From the NCBI RefSeq assembly GCF_050947875.1, contig NC_134572.1, positions 122,321,105-122,385,104 of the forward strand: DNA of 64,000 nucleotides, read 5' to 3'. Below are positions 47,747 through 58,744 of this stretch, one piece after another. The notes beneath the pieces are model-generated. The model was not told the DNA's origin and did not search any database. It worked only from the letters and a program-made list of their open reading frames with translations. Within the stretch, counting starts at the first letter, position 1; each line of letters opens with the position of its first letter. The position numbers and the translations under genes are program-made. The DNA is from Dermacentor variabilis. Lineage: Eukaryota > Arthropoda > Arachnida > Ixodida > Ixodidae.

Positions 47747-49769
47747 GTGACACCTGTACATTCACGAGCTTTGACACCCCTTCGATAACCGATCGCCTGG
47801 CCATTGTATCACTTTGAATACCCATTTTAAATGTGGCTATCAGGCAGCGGGACTCGAACCCAACTCCTCCGGCGAGCCAAGCCGTACAATTCTTCGCTCC
47901 TATTTCACTCCCCTGTTTCTCTTTCTATCCCGTTAACCCATCCACCTGTATGAGATAGCCAGTCAGATGAACCTCTGGTTGCCCTCCCTGCCTTTCTACA
48001 ACACAGTTATCTGTCTCTTGACCTAATTCATGGCGCTCAATTCCATTTCAGGACTGTGACTTCAGGAAGCATATTCAGGCCGTAATAATTTAGCAGTTTT
48101 GTTCACGTGCGCCACAAAACCTTGCACAGCTCTAACGAAGCGGGACAAAAATTTAGTTTTCAATGTCTAGAGGTAGCAGAAAACATAAGACCCCCGAACT
48201 AGATAAAATATTCTATTTTACAATTTTCTGCTTACGTTTGTGACAATGTGTGATGCATTCTCATGTCGCCCATGTTAAAAAAAGTAGCAGCCATCAACTC
48301 TGGGTGCCAACATTTTTTATCCATATAAATAACAAAAGTTACATACAAGAGCCTCCAAAAATTAGGGCTAAGGCCAGAAGACCTCATATGCCGACACCGC
48401 GTAATAGGCATACTAGAAGCATGTGGCTAAGCTACCAACACGCTTGCGCAGAACCACTTCATTTTTTTTTAAACAAGGTGTCATAACAGCTGCAAACTTT
48501 AGTTTTTCGCATTCCTTTAAGACTAATTAGACAGTGCACAATGCAACGCGAGTCCATTAAAGCAATAAGTCATAATTAACTCTGTTGCGCAAAAGGACGA
48601 ATGGGCAAAACTTAACGAGAAAACAAAATGCGACATCTCAGTGCAGGTGTTTTGTTTTCTCGCTTAAGTCTTGTCCCTTCGTTGCTCCGTGCAGCAGTTC
48701 TAATTATGTCCAACCAACTAGCCCACTGCGGAATTTTTCGGAATAAGTCATGCTGAGGAGAAGTGGAGATGACTGGCGCGTGTTGTATCCACTGAATCCT
48801 CAGATATACAGTGTTTCTGTTTGTTGCGTTCCTTTCTAACCTTTTCTGTTTCCTTTATCCTAACAAATAGAAATCCGCACGTGTCACTGAATGGCCATAG
48901 CCGAATTCAGTTGCTTACTTCGAAAGTGCTTCGCAGCAGGGAAGAACTTCCGCGGGAGGTGATCGTCGAGGATGCTACCCCAAACAACTGGTCGAACGTA
49001 TTGAAAAGAGCACGAAGGGGCTTCTACGAAAGATGCCGTGTAAGAAAAAAAATTACGCTCAAGCACATTGTAAAAAAATTAACTAGCATGCCTTCTTCAT
49101 TCACTCTCGCAATTTCGTCACTTTGACAAAGCAGTTAAACTAGTGAAAAAAGAAAGAAAGAAAGTTTAAACCTCTACCAATAAAGCACTTTTCGGTAATC
49201 CCGCCGCGCAGGGTAATATAACTGCCTGCATTGGGCAACCAGTACGTCGCTTACTTTGTTTCTTTTTTCTGTTTTCGGCTTCCATATTTTTCAGTCCTCC
49301 TTCCTCTGGAGCCTATGTGAGGCCTATAGGGATGGTATAGCAACGGAATTTATATTATAAGTGCAGCCTGTTTTGAATAGGCGATGAGAGGCAAAGGCCT
49401 GGCTCAGCGTGATATTGCGTAATCACATTACACTCAATCCTAGGCACGCGCCACTGGAGCCGGCATTGAGGCAGGAGCCTGCTACTTTTCTCTGCACTCT
49501 CCCAAAGCAAGCCGATGCTTTCTGCGTCTACTGGTTTTCAGTGGAGGGCCCAGGTTGCTTATTCTTTGCAGTTGGTGCACAATACAAAGGGAAAGGCACT
49601 TATGTGCTGAACGACAGTGGCACGAGAATACGGCTTTCGTTACCCAAAGAGTTGGGCGACAATTGAAACGCGACGAGTACACTTCTTGTCCGTGTATGAA
49701 AGAAGTGCAGTAGACAGCCCTGCAGAGGAAAAAAAAAACTTGAGTACAGCAGAATAAATATTTCATTTC
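47747..49769. other. Unassigned stretch
   Basis: A B-box-like GGTTCGAGTCC is readable on the minus strand near 47853, without a convincing A box at the right distance. Nothing else is recognised. Confidence 0.5.
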
Positions 49770-49945
49770 GTACATTGCATTACAAGAATTAATTATGGGG
49801 CTTTACTTTCCAAAAGCATAACCTGATCATGAGTTACGCCGTAGGGGGGGGACTCCTGTTTAATTCTGACCACCTGGGATTCTTTAACGTGCACCTAAAT
49901 CTAAGTACACGGGTGTTTTTGCATTTAGCCTCCATCGAAATGTAC
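49770..49945 (-). mobile_element. Ruka-like SINE body, minus strand
   Basis: Minus-strand reading: CATTTCGATGGAGGCTAAAT, ACACCCGTGTACTTAGATTT, AGGTGCACGTTAAAGAATCC, CAGGTGGTCAGAATTAA, then the TACGGCGTAACTCATGATCA phrase and a CCATAATTAATTC tail. The tRNA-like head is missing (5' truncated). Confidence 0.85.
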
Positions 49946-50775
<830 letters not shown>

Positions 50776-50968
50776 CCATTCACTTTCTGGGGTATTTATG
50801 TCTTATTAGTAGAACTAACCCTAGGAGTGTTATCCAGCGCCACCACTCACAAACCTAAGTAATTTCCCCTGCGTTGTCCTTGGTGTGTTTCTTTGTTGGG
50901 TTCTTATGATATGATTTATAAACATCGGGCCCGTCGGTTAACCCTCTTTGTTCTCGTTCTTTATATAT
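50776..50968 (+). mobile_element. SINE-tail-like sequence, plus strand, inverted relative to its neighbour
   Basis: TAATTTCCCCTGCGTTGTCC and TTGTTGGGTTCTTATGATAT (50858-50915) repeat in inverted orientation the tail of the adjacent minus SINE (CCCTGCGTTGTCCTTGTTGT). The end CGGGCCCGTCGGTTAACCCT also resembles 24208-24245. No tRNA head is present in this orientation. Confidence 0.55.
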
Positions 50969-50979
50969 GTATATATATA

Positions 50980-51842
50980 CAGGGCGGCCCAGCTAACTTG
51001 GACCAAGATTTCAAAAATACTTAAGCGCTCTTCAGAAATCGTACCGACTGCATAGTAGCCGTAGTCGTATGTACTTACGGCCAGTATTTTTTTCATCACG
51101 AAGTATTACTTAATTTATTACTTTTTATTAGTGAACTTTTTAATTATTGCTTGAATCGCGAACATATTAATTACAACGTTGTAGGGCACCTCAAATAACC
51201 TCCGAATCAAGCATTTGTTTAGTGCTCAGCTTTGTCTCGTTGGTTTTTCCCAGAACAAATAAAAGCGTCCGAAAAATCCGAAATACGAAATAGATACGCA
51301 CTCGCGCGCCGCTACTATAGCGCTCCCAAGCTTATAGCCACGGCTTTACTAGCGGCGGTAGCTCGATACAGGGCTTCAGACTGTGCGATGATCGCGACAG
51401 CACGAGAACCCGCCGCTGACACATTGATAAGCGTAGCAGAGCTTTGTACGATGCGGCGATTAGAGAATGCAACCGTATATCTTGCAATGGTTTCTTGTAG
51501 GCGCTTGAGTAGCGGCGTGCGAGCGCGCATCTAAATCGTATTTTGCGTATTTCGCGGGCTATTTCTCTTTCTTTGAAACAAGAACCTGGACCACTTCAGC
51601 ACGAAATAAATGCTTGATTCGGAGGTTATTTACCGTGCCCTATATCTTTGTAATTGATATGTTCGCGATTCAAGCAATAATTAAAATTTCACTAATTTAA
51701 GGTAATGAATCAAGTAATACTTCATGATGAAAAACATACTGGCCGTAGGTACATAAGACTACGGCTATTATGCAGTCGGTACGATTTCTCTAGGGCTCTT
51801 GGGTATTTTTTAAATCTTCATCCAAGTTAGCTTGGACACCCT
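50980..51842. mobile_element. Foldback/MITE element with about 340-bp inverted arms
   Basis: The left end CAGGGCGGCCCAGCTAACTT and the right end read inward, AAGGGTGTCCAAGCTAACTT, start two long inverted arms (about 50980-51330 and 51500-51842). Shared inner phrases include AATCGTACCGACTGCATA, ATTGCTTGAATCGCGAACAT and AACCTCCGAATCAAGCATTT. The loop is short and has no transposase. It is flanked by TA-rich DNA consistent with a TA target. Probably non-autonomous; the family is not assigned. Confidence 0.88.
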
Positions 51843-51856
51843 TATATATAAATAAC

Positions 51857-51895
51857 CATTACCCGGCGTGATTGCTTAGTGGCTTTGGCATTGCG
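51857..51895 (+). mobile_element. SINE head fragment
   Basis: ACCCGGCGTGATTGCTTAGT then GGCTTTGGCATTGCGCC matches the first ~40 bp of the Ruka-like heads at 1195 and 4445. The rest is missing. Confidence 0.55.
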
Positions 51896-52050
51896 CCACA
51901 CATCATCAGCCAGTCGAACAGCCCTGCTTGCGAACGCTGTCAGGCGCGTGACACGCTAGAACACATATTGTGCGATTGCCTAGCATATACGCCGGAGCGA
52001 AGGACGTTGGATAATTCCCTAACTAGCACACTTGGTGGGTGACTACTCTA
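51896..52050 (+). mobile_element. LINE C-terminal zinc-knuckle fragment, plus strand
   Basis: It reads NSPACERCQARDTLEHILCD then CLAYTPERRTLDNSL, with the C-X2-C...H-X4-C knuckle intact. This belongs to the same C-terminal class as 21.6 kb and 59.9 kb. Only about 50 codons remain. Confidence 0.68.
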
Positions 52051-52339
52051 TGTTTTTTTTTATCCAGCAAATATGACTCGTCGCCCACCATGTTGACCTC
52101 CCCGCCTGTGCTCTATTCGCCACTGACGGTGGCCGATGCCTGTCATACGTGCTATTTCGATGAACTCTTTCGTTACCACTAAAAGTGTGCCAATTTTCTT
52201 TGCGCTAAGGATTTAACGTTTTTTCTGAGGACGCATTACTCATAACGTACATGACGATACGTAAAGTTAAAGATTGATCACTGGTATTTTCCGTCGATGT
52301 AAAGCAGGTAATAATTGTTTGGAGAGAGAGCGTAAATTT
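52051..52339. other. Short unassigned spacer
   Basis: No recognised feature between two LINE ends. Confidence 0.5.
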
Positions 52340-53110
52340 TATTTTCAAATCAATAATATTTGAGTCCGGCGTCTTTTTAGTGGGTCTGGGCACCCGCCGC
52401 GGGCGCGGTTCCGAGACCTTGTCTCGAAGCGGCTTCCTCGGCTCGCTGGACGGACCAGAGTTGTGCTGTCAGGTTTGAGCTGAGCAGCGCGATCTTCCAG
52501 CGCGAGCGGAGGCTGGCGGTGGAAGAGACGGAGGGGTCGGCACTGCCCGACTTGTTTGTTAAATTCTGACATTTCCATAAAATGTGATTAAGTGTGGCAA
52601 CTTCGCCACACAATGTGCATCTGTTTGTAGTGTACATGTCTCGATACATGGCGTGCTTGAGTCTGGGGTTTCTGTAAGTATCCGTTTATAATTGTCTGAA
52701 GTGCACTGCTTGCGTCCTGGCTAACCTAGCGTGAGGGAATAGGTACAGGCGTCTTTGTAACTGGTAGTGTGTCGTGATGTCGTGGAAGCTGGTCATACGA
52801 TCCTCCCACGCCCAGACGTTTGCAGTACCCCGCGGGGGCTCTTCCTCCGATGATGCTCGGTGAGTCAGGCCTCGAGCAACGTGGTGAGCCGTTTCATTGC
52901 GGGTGCTCAATCCAGTGTGAGCCGGGATCGATAGCAAATGCTTTCGGTTATCGAAGGAGTATTGGAGTATTGGATACTCTGGAGTATTGGATACGCCTCT
53001 TGCGAGGTGCGCACATTTGCAAAATTGCGAATTGCCGTTTGCGAATCGCAGATCATGTATGTCGCTTAGGGTTGTGTGAGGGCCAGTGCTATTGCCGCTT
53101 TGATACAACT
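52340..53110 (-). mobile_element. RNase H-bearing LINE 3' end, minus strand
   Basis: Minus-strand reading from 53100: HTTLSDIHD and CKCAHLARGV (RNase H-like start), then LLSIPAHTGLSTRNETAHHV and ARGLTHRA, the RNase H C-terminal histidine region. It ends with RCTLCGEVATLNHILWKC (zinc knuckle) and RWKIALLSSNLTAQLWSVQR. The frame is broken between the RNase H part and the knuckle. The knuckle itself is intact. A 3' UTR of about 40 bp follows. RT is missing (5' truncation). It is related in structure to the tail at 1.6-2.0 kb. Confidence 0.8.
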
Positions 53111-53199
53111 ATTGGAAGCGCAATATGCATCATGGTATTAGGTCGAAAATTTCCTAGCACTACTATACGAACAATTTCGCCGTACTTGTAACACATGAA

Positions 53200-53560
53200 A
53201 CTGTTATGCCACAACCACTGGCACTGGCCGGAAAGCTTCGGCACGCGCCGAAGGGTCAAATGCGTCAAAGCGTCGGTCGGAAACGCGGCGAAGCGGAACG
53301 TCGCGCAGCGATTATGTCCACTGCCGATGCTAGAAGTTTGCCGACGCGCGGTGAAGCTGCGCCGGCGTGCACCAATGAGAGGCTGCGACGAGTCGCAGGC
53401 GTCAACCAATCGGAGGCTGCGGAGCCTCCGGCTGCTAGGCCTATGATGGCCGCCCATACGAAGGCGCCGGCACCAACGATCGTCCGAGTTCCTTGGGCGT
53501 ACGACGTGCGCGTCAGTGTTCCTGAAAGACAGTGACGTAATAGTACGCCGACAACGACAC
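53200..53560 (+). promoter_or_regulatory. CpG-rich promoter-like region with tandem CCAAT boxes
   Basis: Two near-identical sites, ACCAATGAGAGGCTGCG (53370-53386) and ACCAATCGGAGGCTGCG (53405-53421), lie about 35 bp apart. A CRE-like TGACGTAA is at 53532-53539. The region is dense in CG dinucleotides compared with the rest of the window. Tandem CCAAT plus CRE suits a TATA-less promoter directed to the right, but no downstream coding exon is identified. It could instead be a GC-rich repeat. Confidence 0.35.
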
Positions 53561-54849
53561 GACCGACGACCGTGGGTTGTGGCAGTGCGACGTGGATCCG
53601 AAGCGACTTCGAACGACGCCGACTAATCCAACCTGCCCACTGGGTTCCGCCGGGCTCAGTGCGATCGTCTGCTAAAACAGCCAACCGAATCACGACTACC
53701 GCAACGTCTGTGCTTGTTGTGTGTGCATTTTGTTGTGCTCAAAACGAATGGAAGCATGTTTACGAGTTCCGAAGCCTGGATAATCAGCACTCGCCTATCG
53801 CCGATGTTTACGTTACGCGTAGGCCTAGCGGGTCCATCGAGTTCGTAACTGGCGAGTGAACGGAGGCCAGCTAAGAAACTATGTCGAAGGAAGTGAATTT
53901 TCAGGTCCGTTTGGTGATGCAGGGATTTAAAATATGGCACTCCTGACTTCGTGTGATGTGTGATGTGGTGAATGAACCGTGTGGAAGTTGGGTTGGTCAA
54001 CCGCGGCGTGTTTCGTGTGGTGTCGGTTGACTCAAGTTTCACGGCCAAGCTCTGCGCTGTTTTCAGTGGTAAAGATAACTTCCGAAAGCGAAATACACTA
54101 GTAGCCGAACTATTGGAAGTACTTACATAATCAGCCATGCCGCCTGTTTCAGCTGACACTGCGCTCTTCTATTCGGCATGTGAATCCAGTTCAGTACAAG
54201 TTCACTGTACTCATTCACTCACTTCTTTCAAGTGCGTCCGTCTTTTCGGCTAGTTGGGGATAATTCGCTCGTGCAGCAATCAAGAACACACGCACTGAAG
54301 CATACGTGACAACGCAGTCATGTTTGAGTCAGTGTGTCCTTATAGTTGAGCACTGCAAAAAGAAATGATCTGTTTGCAACGTGTGCCCTGTGTGCAGTGC
54401 ATAGCAGGACCTGCATCATGCAAGACCTATGCATGTAGCAGCGTATACCATGATTGCTTCGATGCCCGCTTTTGAAGCAGCAAGTACTGAGTCAATGAAA
54501 CTGTAATTGATTTTTATCTCACTTTTTGCTTACGGAAAGTGTAGATGGTGTGAGTGCATTGTGGGGAAGGCGGAAAGGTGTGATCAGTGTTTTGTGCAGT
54601 CGGTATGCTTAAACTGCTGGAATCCCTTCAGCTTCTACTAAAATGTTTCTTGCTGCGATACTAGAAATTGTAGTCAGGACAAAGATCTACTCAAAACCAA
54701 GTTATTAATGCATCTGCGCAGAATGTGTTTGATTAACAAATTAACACTTCCACAACAACAATATGGCGATGCACAGCATATGTGCTTACAATAAATACAT
54801 TCTGTAAAGGTTAATGACAGGGCCTACAATATCAAACTTAGCACCGTAG
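53561..54849. other. Possible 5' exon/intron region, unassigned
   Basis: 53572-53859 is open on the plus strand (95 codons), and 53656-54159 is open on the minus strand (167 codons). Neither resembles a known family. On the minus strand, GGCGGCATGGCTGATTAT is followed at once by GTAAGTAC, a start codon in good context next to a consensus splice donor. On the plus strand, CCGCCTGTTTCAG resembles an acceptor. These signals are suggestive only. Confidence 0.3.
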
Positions 54850-55680
54850 TAGCACCGTAGAAGGTGCTGCCATGCATATCAGCCACAACGAAACTGCTGC
54901 ACGTCCAACCTTCTTCCTTGGAGGCACCTCTATAAAGACTGTTCGGGCCCTTCCCATTCCGGGTGTAACATTTAGCTCTTCTCTCAACTTTTCCGCATAT
55001 GTCACCAGCACTGTATGTAAGCACCGGCCTATTCTTGGGTTTGTGTCCCGTGTCTCCCTTCCCTGATGACCTAAGGTTTTCCGAGCACTCTACACTTCTA
55101 TCATTCTGTCACGACTTGAGTACTGCTCATCAGTATAGTTCCCGTACCAAACTCGCGACGCTAACAAACTTAACCTTGTTCAGCGCCGGACAATACGCAC
55201 CCTTTACTCCCGCCTTTTCGGTTGTCACAAGCTCATGCCAGCCTTCGAGGATTGCCTCAAACCCCTCAAGTAGCACAACCGGCAATACCAGCGCAACATT
55301 GCACTAGTCTATACTGCAGGGTGCTTGACGACTCTCTGGACAGCACTAATATTTCTTCCGTTCTTCTGAACAAGTGGTCAGCACAGCCTGAGCCCTCATC
55401 GCGCCTCTATGGCCCCATGGAACCAGAACCTCTATGGAACCAGACTGAATTGGCACTCCTGTGTGTTGTGCACCTGTCGAATGTGTGCGTGTGTGCCGTG
55501 CTGTGTTATTGAGCAAGTGTGTGTGCACGTGGAGGGGAAGGAAGTGTCTTCTGCATCCTGCGAATTCCTGCTCTAGATGGCTGGTTATCAGACGCTCTAA
55601 CATACAGGCATCAGCCTTCTTTTTAGTCTAGTGTGCCAAGTTACCACTAAGATTAATATTATTATTATTATTATTAGAAT
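54850..55680 (+). mobile_element. LINE C-terminal fragment, plus strand
   Basis: It reads ALPIPGVTFSSSLNFSAYV, ILGFVSRVSLP (post-RT thumb region), then in another frame NLVQRRTIRTLYSRLFGCH and KLMPAFEDCLKPLK, the usual VQRR motif of LINE proteins. Frameshifts separate the parts. The element ends in an (ATT)n tract at about 55651-55675. The RT core is absent. Confidence 0.72.
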
Positions 55681-56020
55681 CATCACTTTGACCACATTGA
55701 TTGTGTTGAAGCCAGCGTGACACATAATTCAAAATATTTCTGGAGCTTTGTGGGCTCTCTCTTCTAAAAAGAGTGCCAAAGATGTACGTCTTCTTCATGA
55801 AAGTAGTGGTGTTGTCTCGAACACTGCTGATGCCCTTGCAGAACATTTCTGTTTGCTATATGGTGTGAAATATGCTTCAAGTAACCTTCCTTCTCAGTCT
55901 GGCACAGTGTATGCTAACAGTCAATGAAAACCTTGTTTCCAAGGATATGAAGTGCCTTACACTTTGCCTTAAACATTCCCTTTCTTGTGGTGTTGATGGT
56001 ATTTCCTCCACAGAGCTTAA

Positions 56021-56772
56021 CCCTTCGAGACCCTGTCTGTCCAATTGGGCACAGCAGGAGCGTGCATCAATAGCAAAAGCACTGATGAAAGTAATGGTAT
56101 TTAAAATGTGTTTCATACATGTTGAAACATTTATTGGTGGAACTGTGCTGCAATTTTGAATAACGTGCAGAATGTTTTAACAAAATGAGCGGAAGGTAGA
56201 CATCTGGGTGTTGTTACTCTGTCTCAGTATTGTTGTAGCTTCGACGGAGCGGCCGGACGAAAGGTTTACCGCATGAGGCCTAAACGGCCGGGCCGCGCAG
56301 CGCCGCAAGAAAGAGCCGGACTGCTTCAGTAGGGGACCAGACAACGAATCTGTTTTATTTCTCCGAGGGGAAGCAGGAGACAACTTGCAGCGTTTGGCGC
56401 TGAGTGGCGCCCTGACGTAAACGACCCAAAACCGAAACCAGAAGCTAACACAGGATACCACAAGTATGTTGTATGTAGCGGGTTCACTTCTTTCAATGTT
56501 TTTACAATGTCGTGCACCAGGCATAATTTTCAATTGGCTGGATAAGTGCTTTTCAAGCTTTTCAAAACATGAAATAGTACATGTTCTCATATTTTGTGTT
56601 CCTGTAGTGAGTTTTCGCATGGAGTCGAAATTTTGTAAACTTGACAAAACTCGCTAAACAATTGAAAATTCTTAATATTTGCTGCAGCCGTACACTTCCT
56701 ACGATTCTGAGGATGCAAGAGATGTGGTGAAAGCAACTTTCAATCAACGGGATAAAGTGGTGTCTGAAAGGG
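56021..56772. mobile_element. piggyBac-like TTAA element (non-autonomous)
   Basis: TTAA sites lie at 56017-56020 and 56773-56776. Terminal inverted repeats: CCCTTCGAGA on the left and, read inward from the right, CCCTTTCAGA (8 of 10). A subterminal near-palindrome CTGTCCAATTGGGCACAG occurs at 56035-56052. The element starts with CCC, as piggyBac termini do. Joining LINE codons across one TTAA keeps the LINE frame (ISSTEL then KTYGSILVP). At 752 bp, with a GC-rich middle (56235-56420) and no transposase motif, it is a non-autonomous copy. Confidence 0.83.
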
Positions 56773-57178
56773 TTAAGACGTATGGAAGCATACTTGTTCC
56801 TCGTTCTCACAAGCATCTTCAATAGTTCCCTAAAGTCTAGTACCTTTTCCAGCACTCGGCAGGTAGCATGAACATTGCCCATGCACAAATCAGGTGCTAG
56901 ATGCACAGTTACTAACTGCCGACCTATATCTGTCCTCTTCAGTGCGTCAGGTGTTTGAAACGATATTTGATTCCTCGCTTTCTGTTAGTGCTAAGAGCAT
57001 TTTAATAAATGAACAGCATGACTTTGTGTGCCGACAACTTAAAACTATTTCAGACTGTCAACAGTGTTCACCACGGCATCGACTTCCAAAAAGACATTTT
57101 TTCACTCTCAAACTGGTGTAGAAACAATAAGTACTCCTAAATGCTTCCAATACTATGGCATTAAGTTATATGCACAAT

Positions 57179-58744
57179 CAATCAATCAATCAATCAATAT
57201 TTATTTTTGACAAAACAAATACAAGGTGGGTATAAGTACACATTCGGAGGTCCCGAAGTAACAACTGTCGGGGGGACCTCCTAACAAAACATGAAAAGGG
57301 AATAGTAAGATCGTGGCAAACAGTGAGTCAATGTCATATATTATACAGTTTCTACATCGGAAATAAACGATAAGATAGGGAAAAAAAATATGTTAGCAAT
57401 ATCACAGGTATATTCACATAGTTAAAAAGAAGAAAAATAATTGAATAAATCTTAAAAATATTATGCAATGATTCAAACGAGGATAAATGGCACGTAAAGC
57501 TAACAACGAGGAGAAGTATCAATTAAGGCAAAATTTAGTAACACGGTAATTGAAAAGTACATTGCGTAATGTTAAAGTGAACAACATACTAATTAATTCA
57601 AGGTTTGTTAAGTTATGCTACGCGTCAGTTAAAGTGTTCATGAAATGCTCCTTCGTTCTACGCTTGAATGATAATAATGTAGATGTCTTCATGTCAGATG
57701 GTATAGAATTCCAAACAGAAATGCCTGAAAACGCGACGGTAAATTTCCCATAGTTAGTTCTTGCTTTTGGAAGAAGAAGATTGAGTTGAGCTGAAAATCT
57801 TGTGTTGTTATAATTGATAAGGCTAGAGCGATTAAAACCTGGAATATTAAACTCGGTATTTAGAAGACGAAACATAAGTAGCGACAGCTTATGATTGAAT
57901 AACATGCGTAAAGGTAAAACATTTAGGGAACGGAATATTGGAGCAGAGGGAGATGTATGCGATTGGAATGCAATTAATCGTAATGCCTGCTTTTGCAAAA
58001 CTTCTAACTGATGAAGATGTGTGGTATATGTATTATCCCAAGATGACAGGCAGTATGACAGATGACTGTGTATATACGCGTAATATAAAGACATGAGAAT
58101 GGTTTGCTGGAAAAAAGAGCGAGTTTTTATTATGATGTGAATACCAAATGAGATTTTTTGAATAAGTGATTGAATATGGCACTGGAACTTTAGGTTTTCA
58201 TCTAGTACTACACCAAGAAATTTAGTAGACGTGGAGCTTGCAAATACATTATTATTTAGAGACACTACAATAGAGTCAATGTGCAAAGATTTAGAAGAAT
58301 GGAATACCATAAATGTTGTCTTAGATGGGTTGATGGTTAGCTTGTTTTTCACACACCATGAATGAACATTCGTTAGGTCGGCGTTAAGTTTATCCTGCAA
58401 TGCAAATAAATTTTTATCAGATGCGAAAATGGTGGTGTCATAAGCGTAAAGAAGGCAGTTCGCATGTGTTAATATTTCTGGCAAGTCATTAATGAATATG
58501 AGAAATAAAAGTGGCCCAAGTATTGATCCCTGAGGGACACCTGTATTTACAGTTTTTGATGAGGACAAGACACCATTAAGTTCGACTATATATTGTCGGT
58601 CAATTAGGTAGTTGCGAATTATTTGTAAAGGCGGTCCGGAAATGCCATATGATTCAAGTTTACTTAAAAGAATACGATGGTTAATTGTATCAAACGCCTT
58701 GGTGAAATCAATAAAGAGAGCACCAACTAAGAGGCCTTGAAAAC
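57179..58744 (-). mobile_element. LINE, minus strand, inserted in the plus-strand LINE
   Basis: It is 5' truncated in the RT. The 3' UTR carries a 9-bp stem (GGAGGTCCC 57246-57254 with GGGACCTCC 57273-57281), and the 3' end is an (ATTG)n repeat (CAAT on the plus strand). Candidate target duplications: GCACAAT (57172-57178) and GCACCAT (58745-58751), 6 of 7 matching. It interrupts a plus-strand LINE between SLSNWC...and DLGVYF, so it is the younger one. Confidence 0.85.
57618..58744 (-). pseudogene. LINE reverse transcriptase with mutated YADD
   Basis: An open frame of about 375 codons: FIDFTKAFDTINH at residues 13-25, TGVPQGSILGPLLF, then CLLYAYDTTIF in place of the YADD block (residues 102-105, plus-strand 58437-58448). 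Thumb and C-terminal parts follow (TKFLGVVLDENLKFQCHIQS, LEVLQKQALRLIAFQSH). The first of the paired catalytic aspartates is tyrosine. This should abolish polymerase activity in non-LTR RTs, although no stop interrupts the frame. Either the copy was inserted from a defective template by trans-complementation or the change came later. The first few listed residues lie in the flanking LINE. Confidence 0.85.

Noticed and set aside
47838..47880. tRNA-like sequence around GGTTCGAGTCC (minus)
   Set aside because: No A box at the proper distance and no cloverleaf.
53572..54159. Overlapping open frames on both strands as host genes
   Set aside because: Low stop density in CpG-rich DNA explains them, and no family resemblance was seen in any frame.
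56687..56825. Possible coding exon with an upstream TTTGCTGCAG acceptor
   Set aside because: The stretch crosses the right end of the TTAA element. Its second half is LINE RT sequence and the first half is MITE interior.
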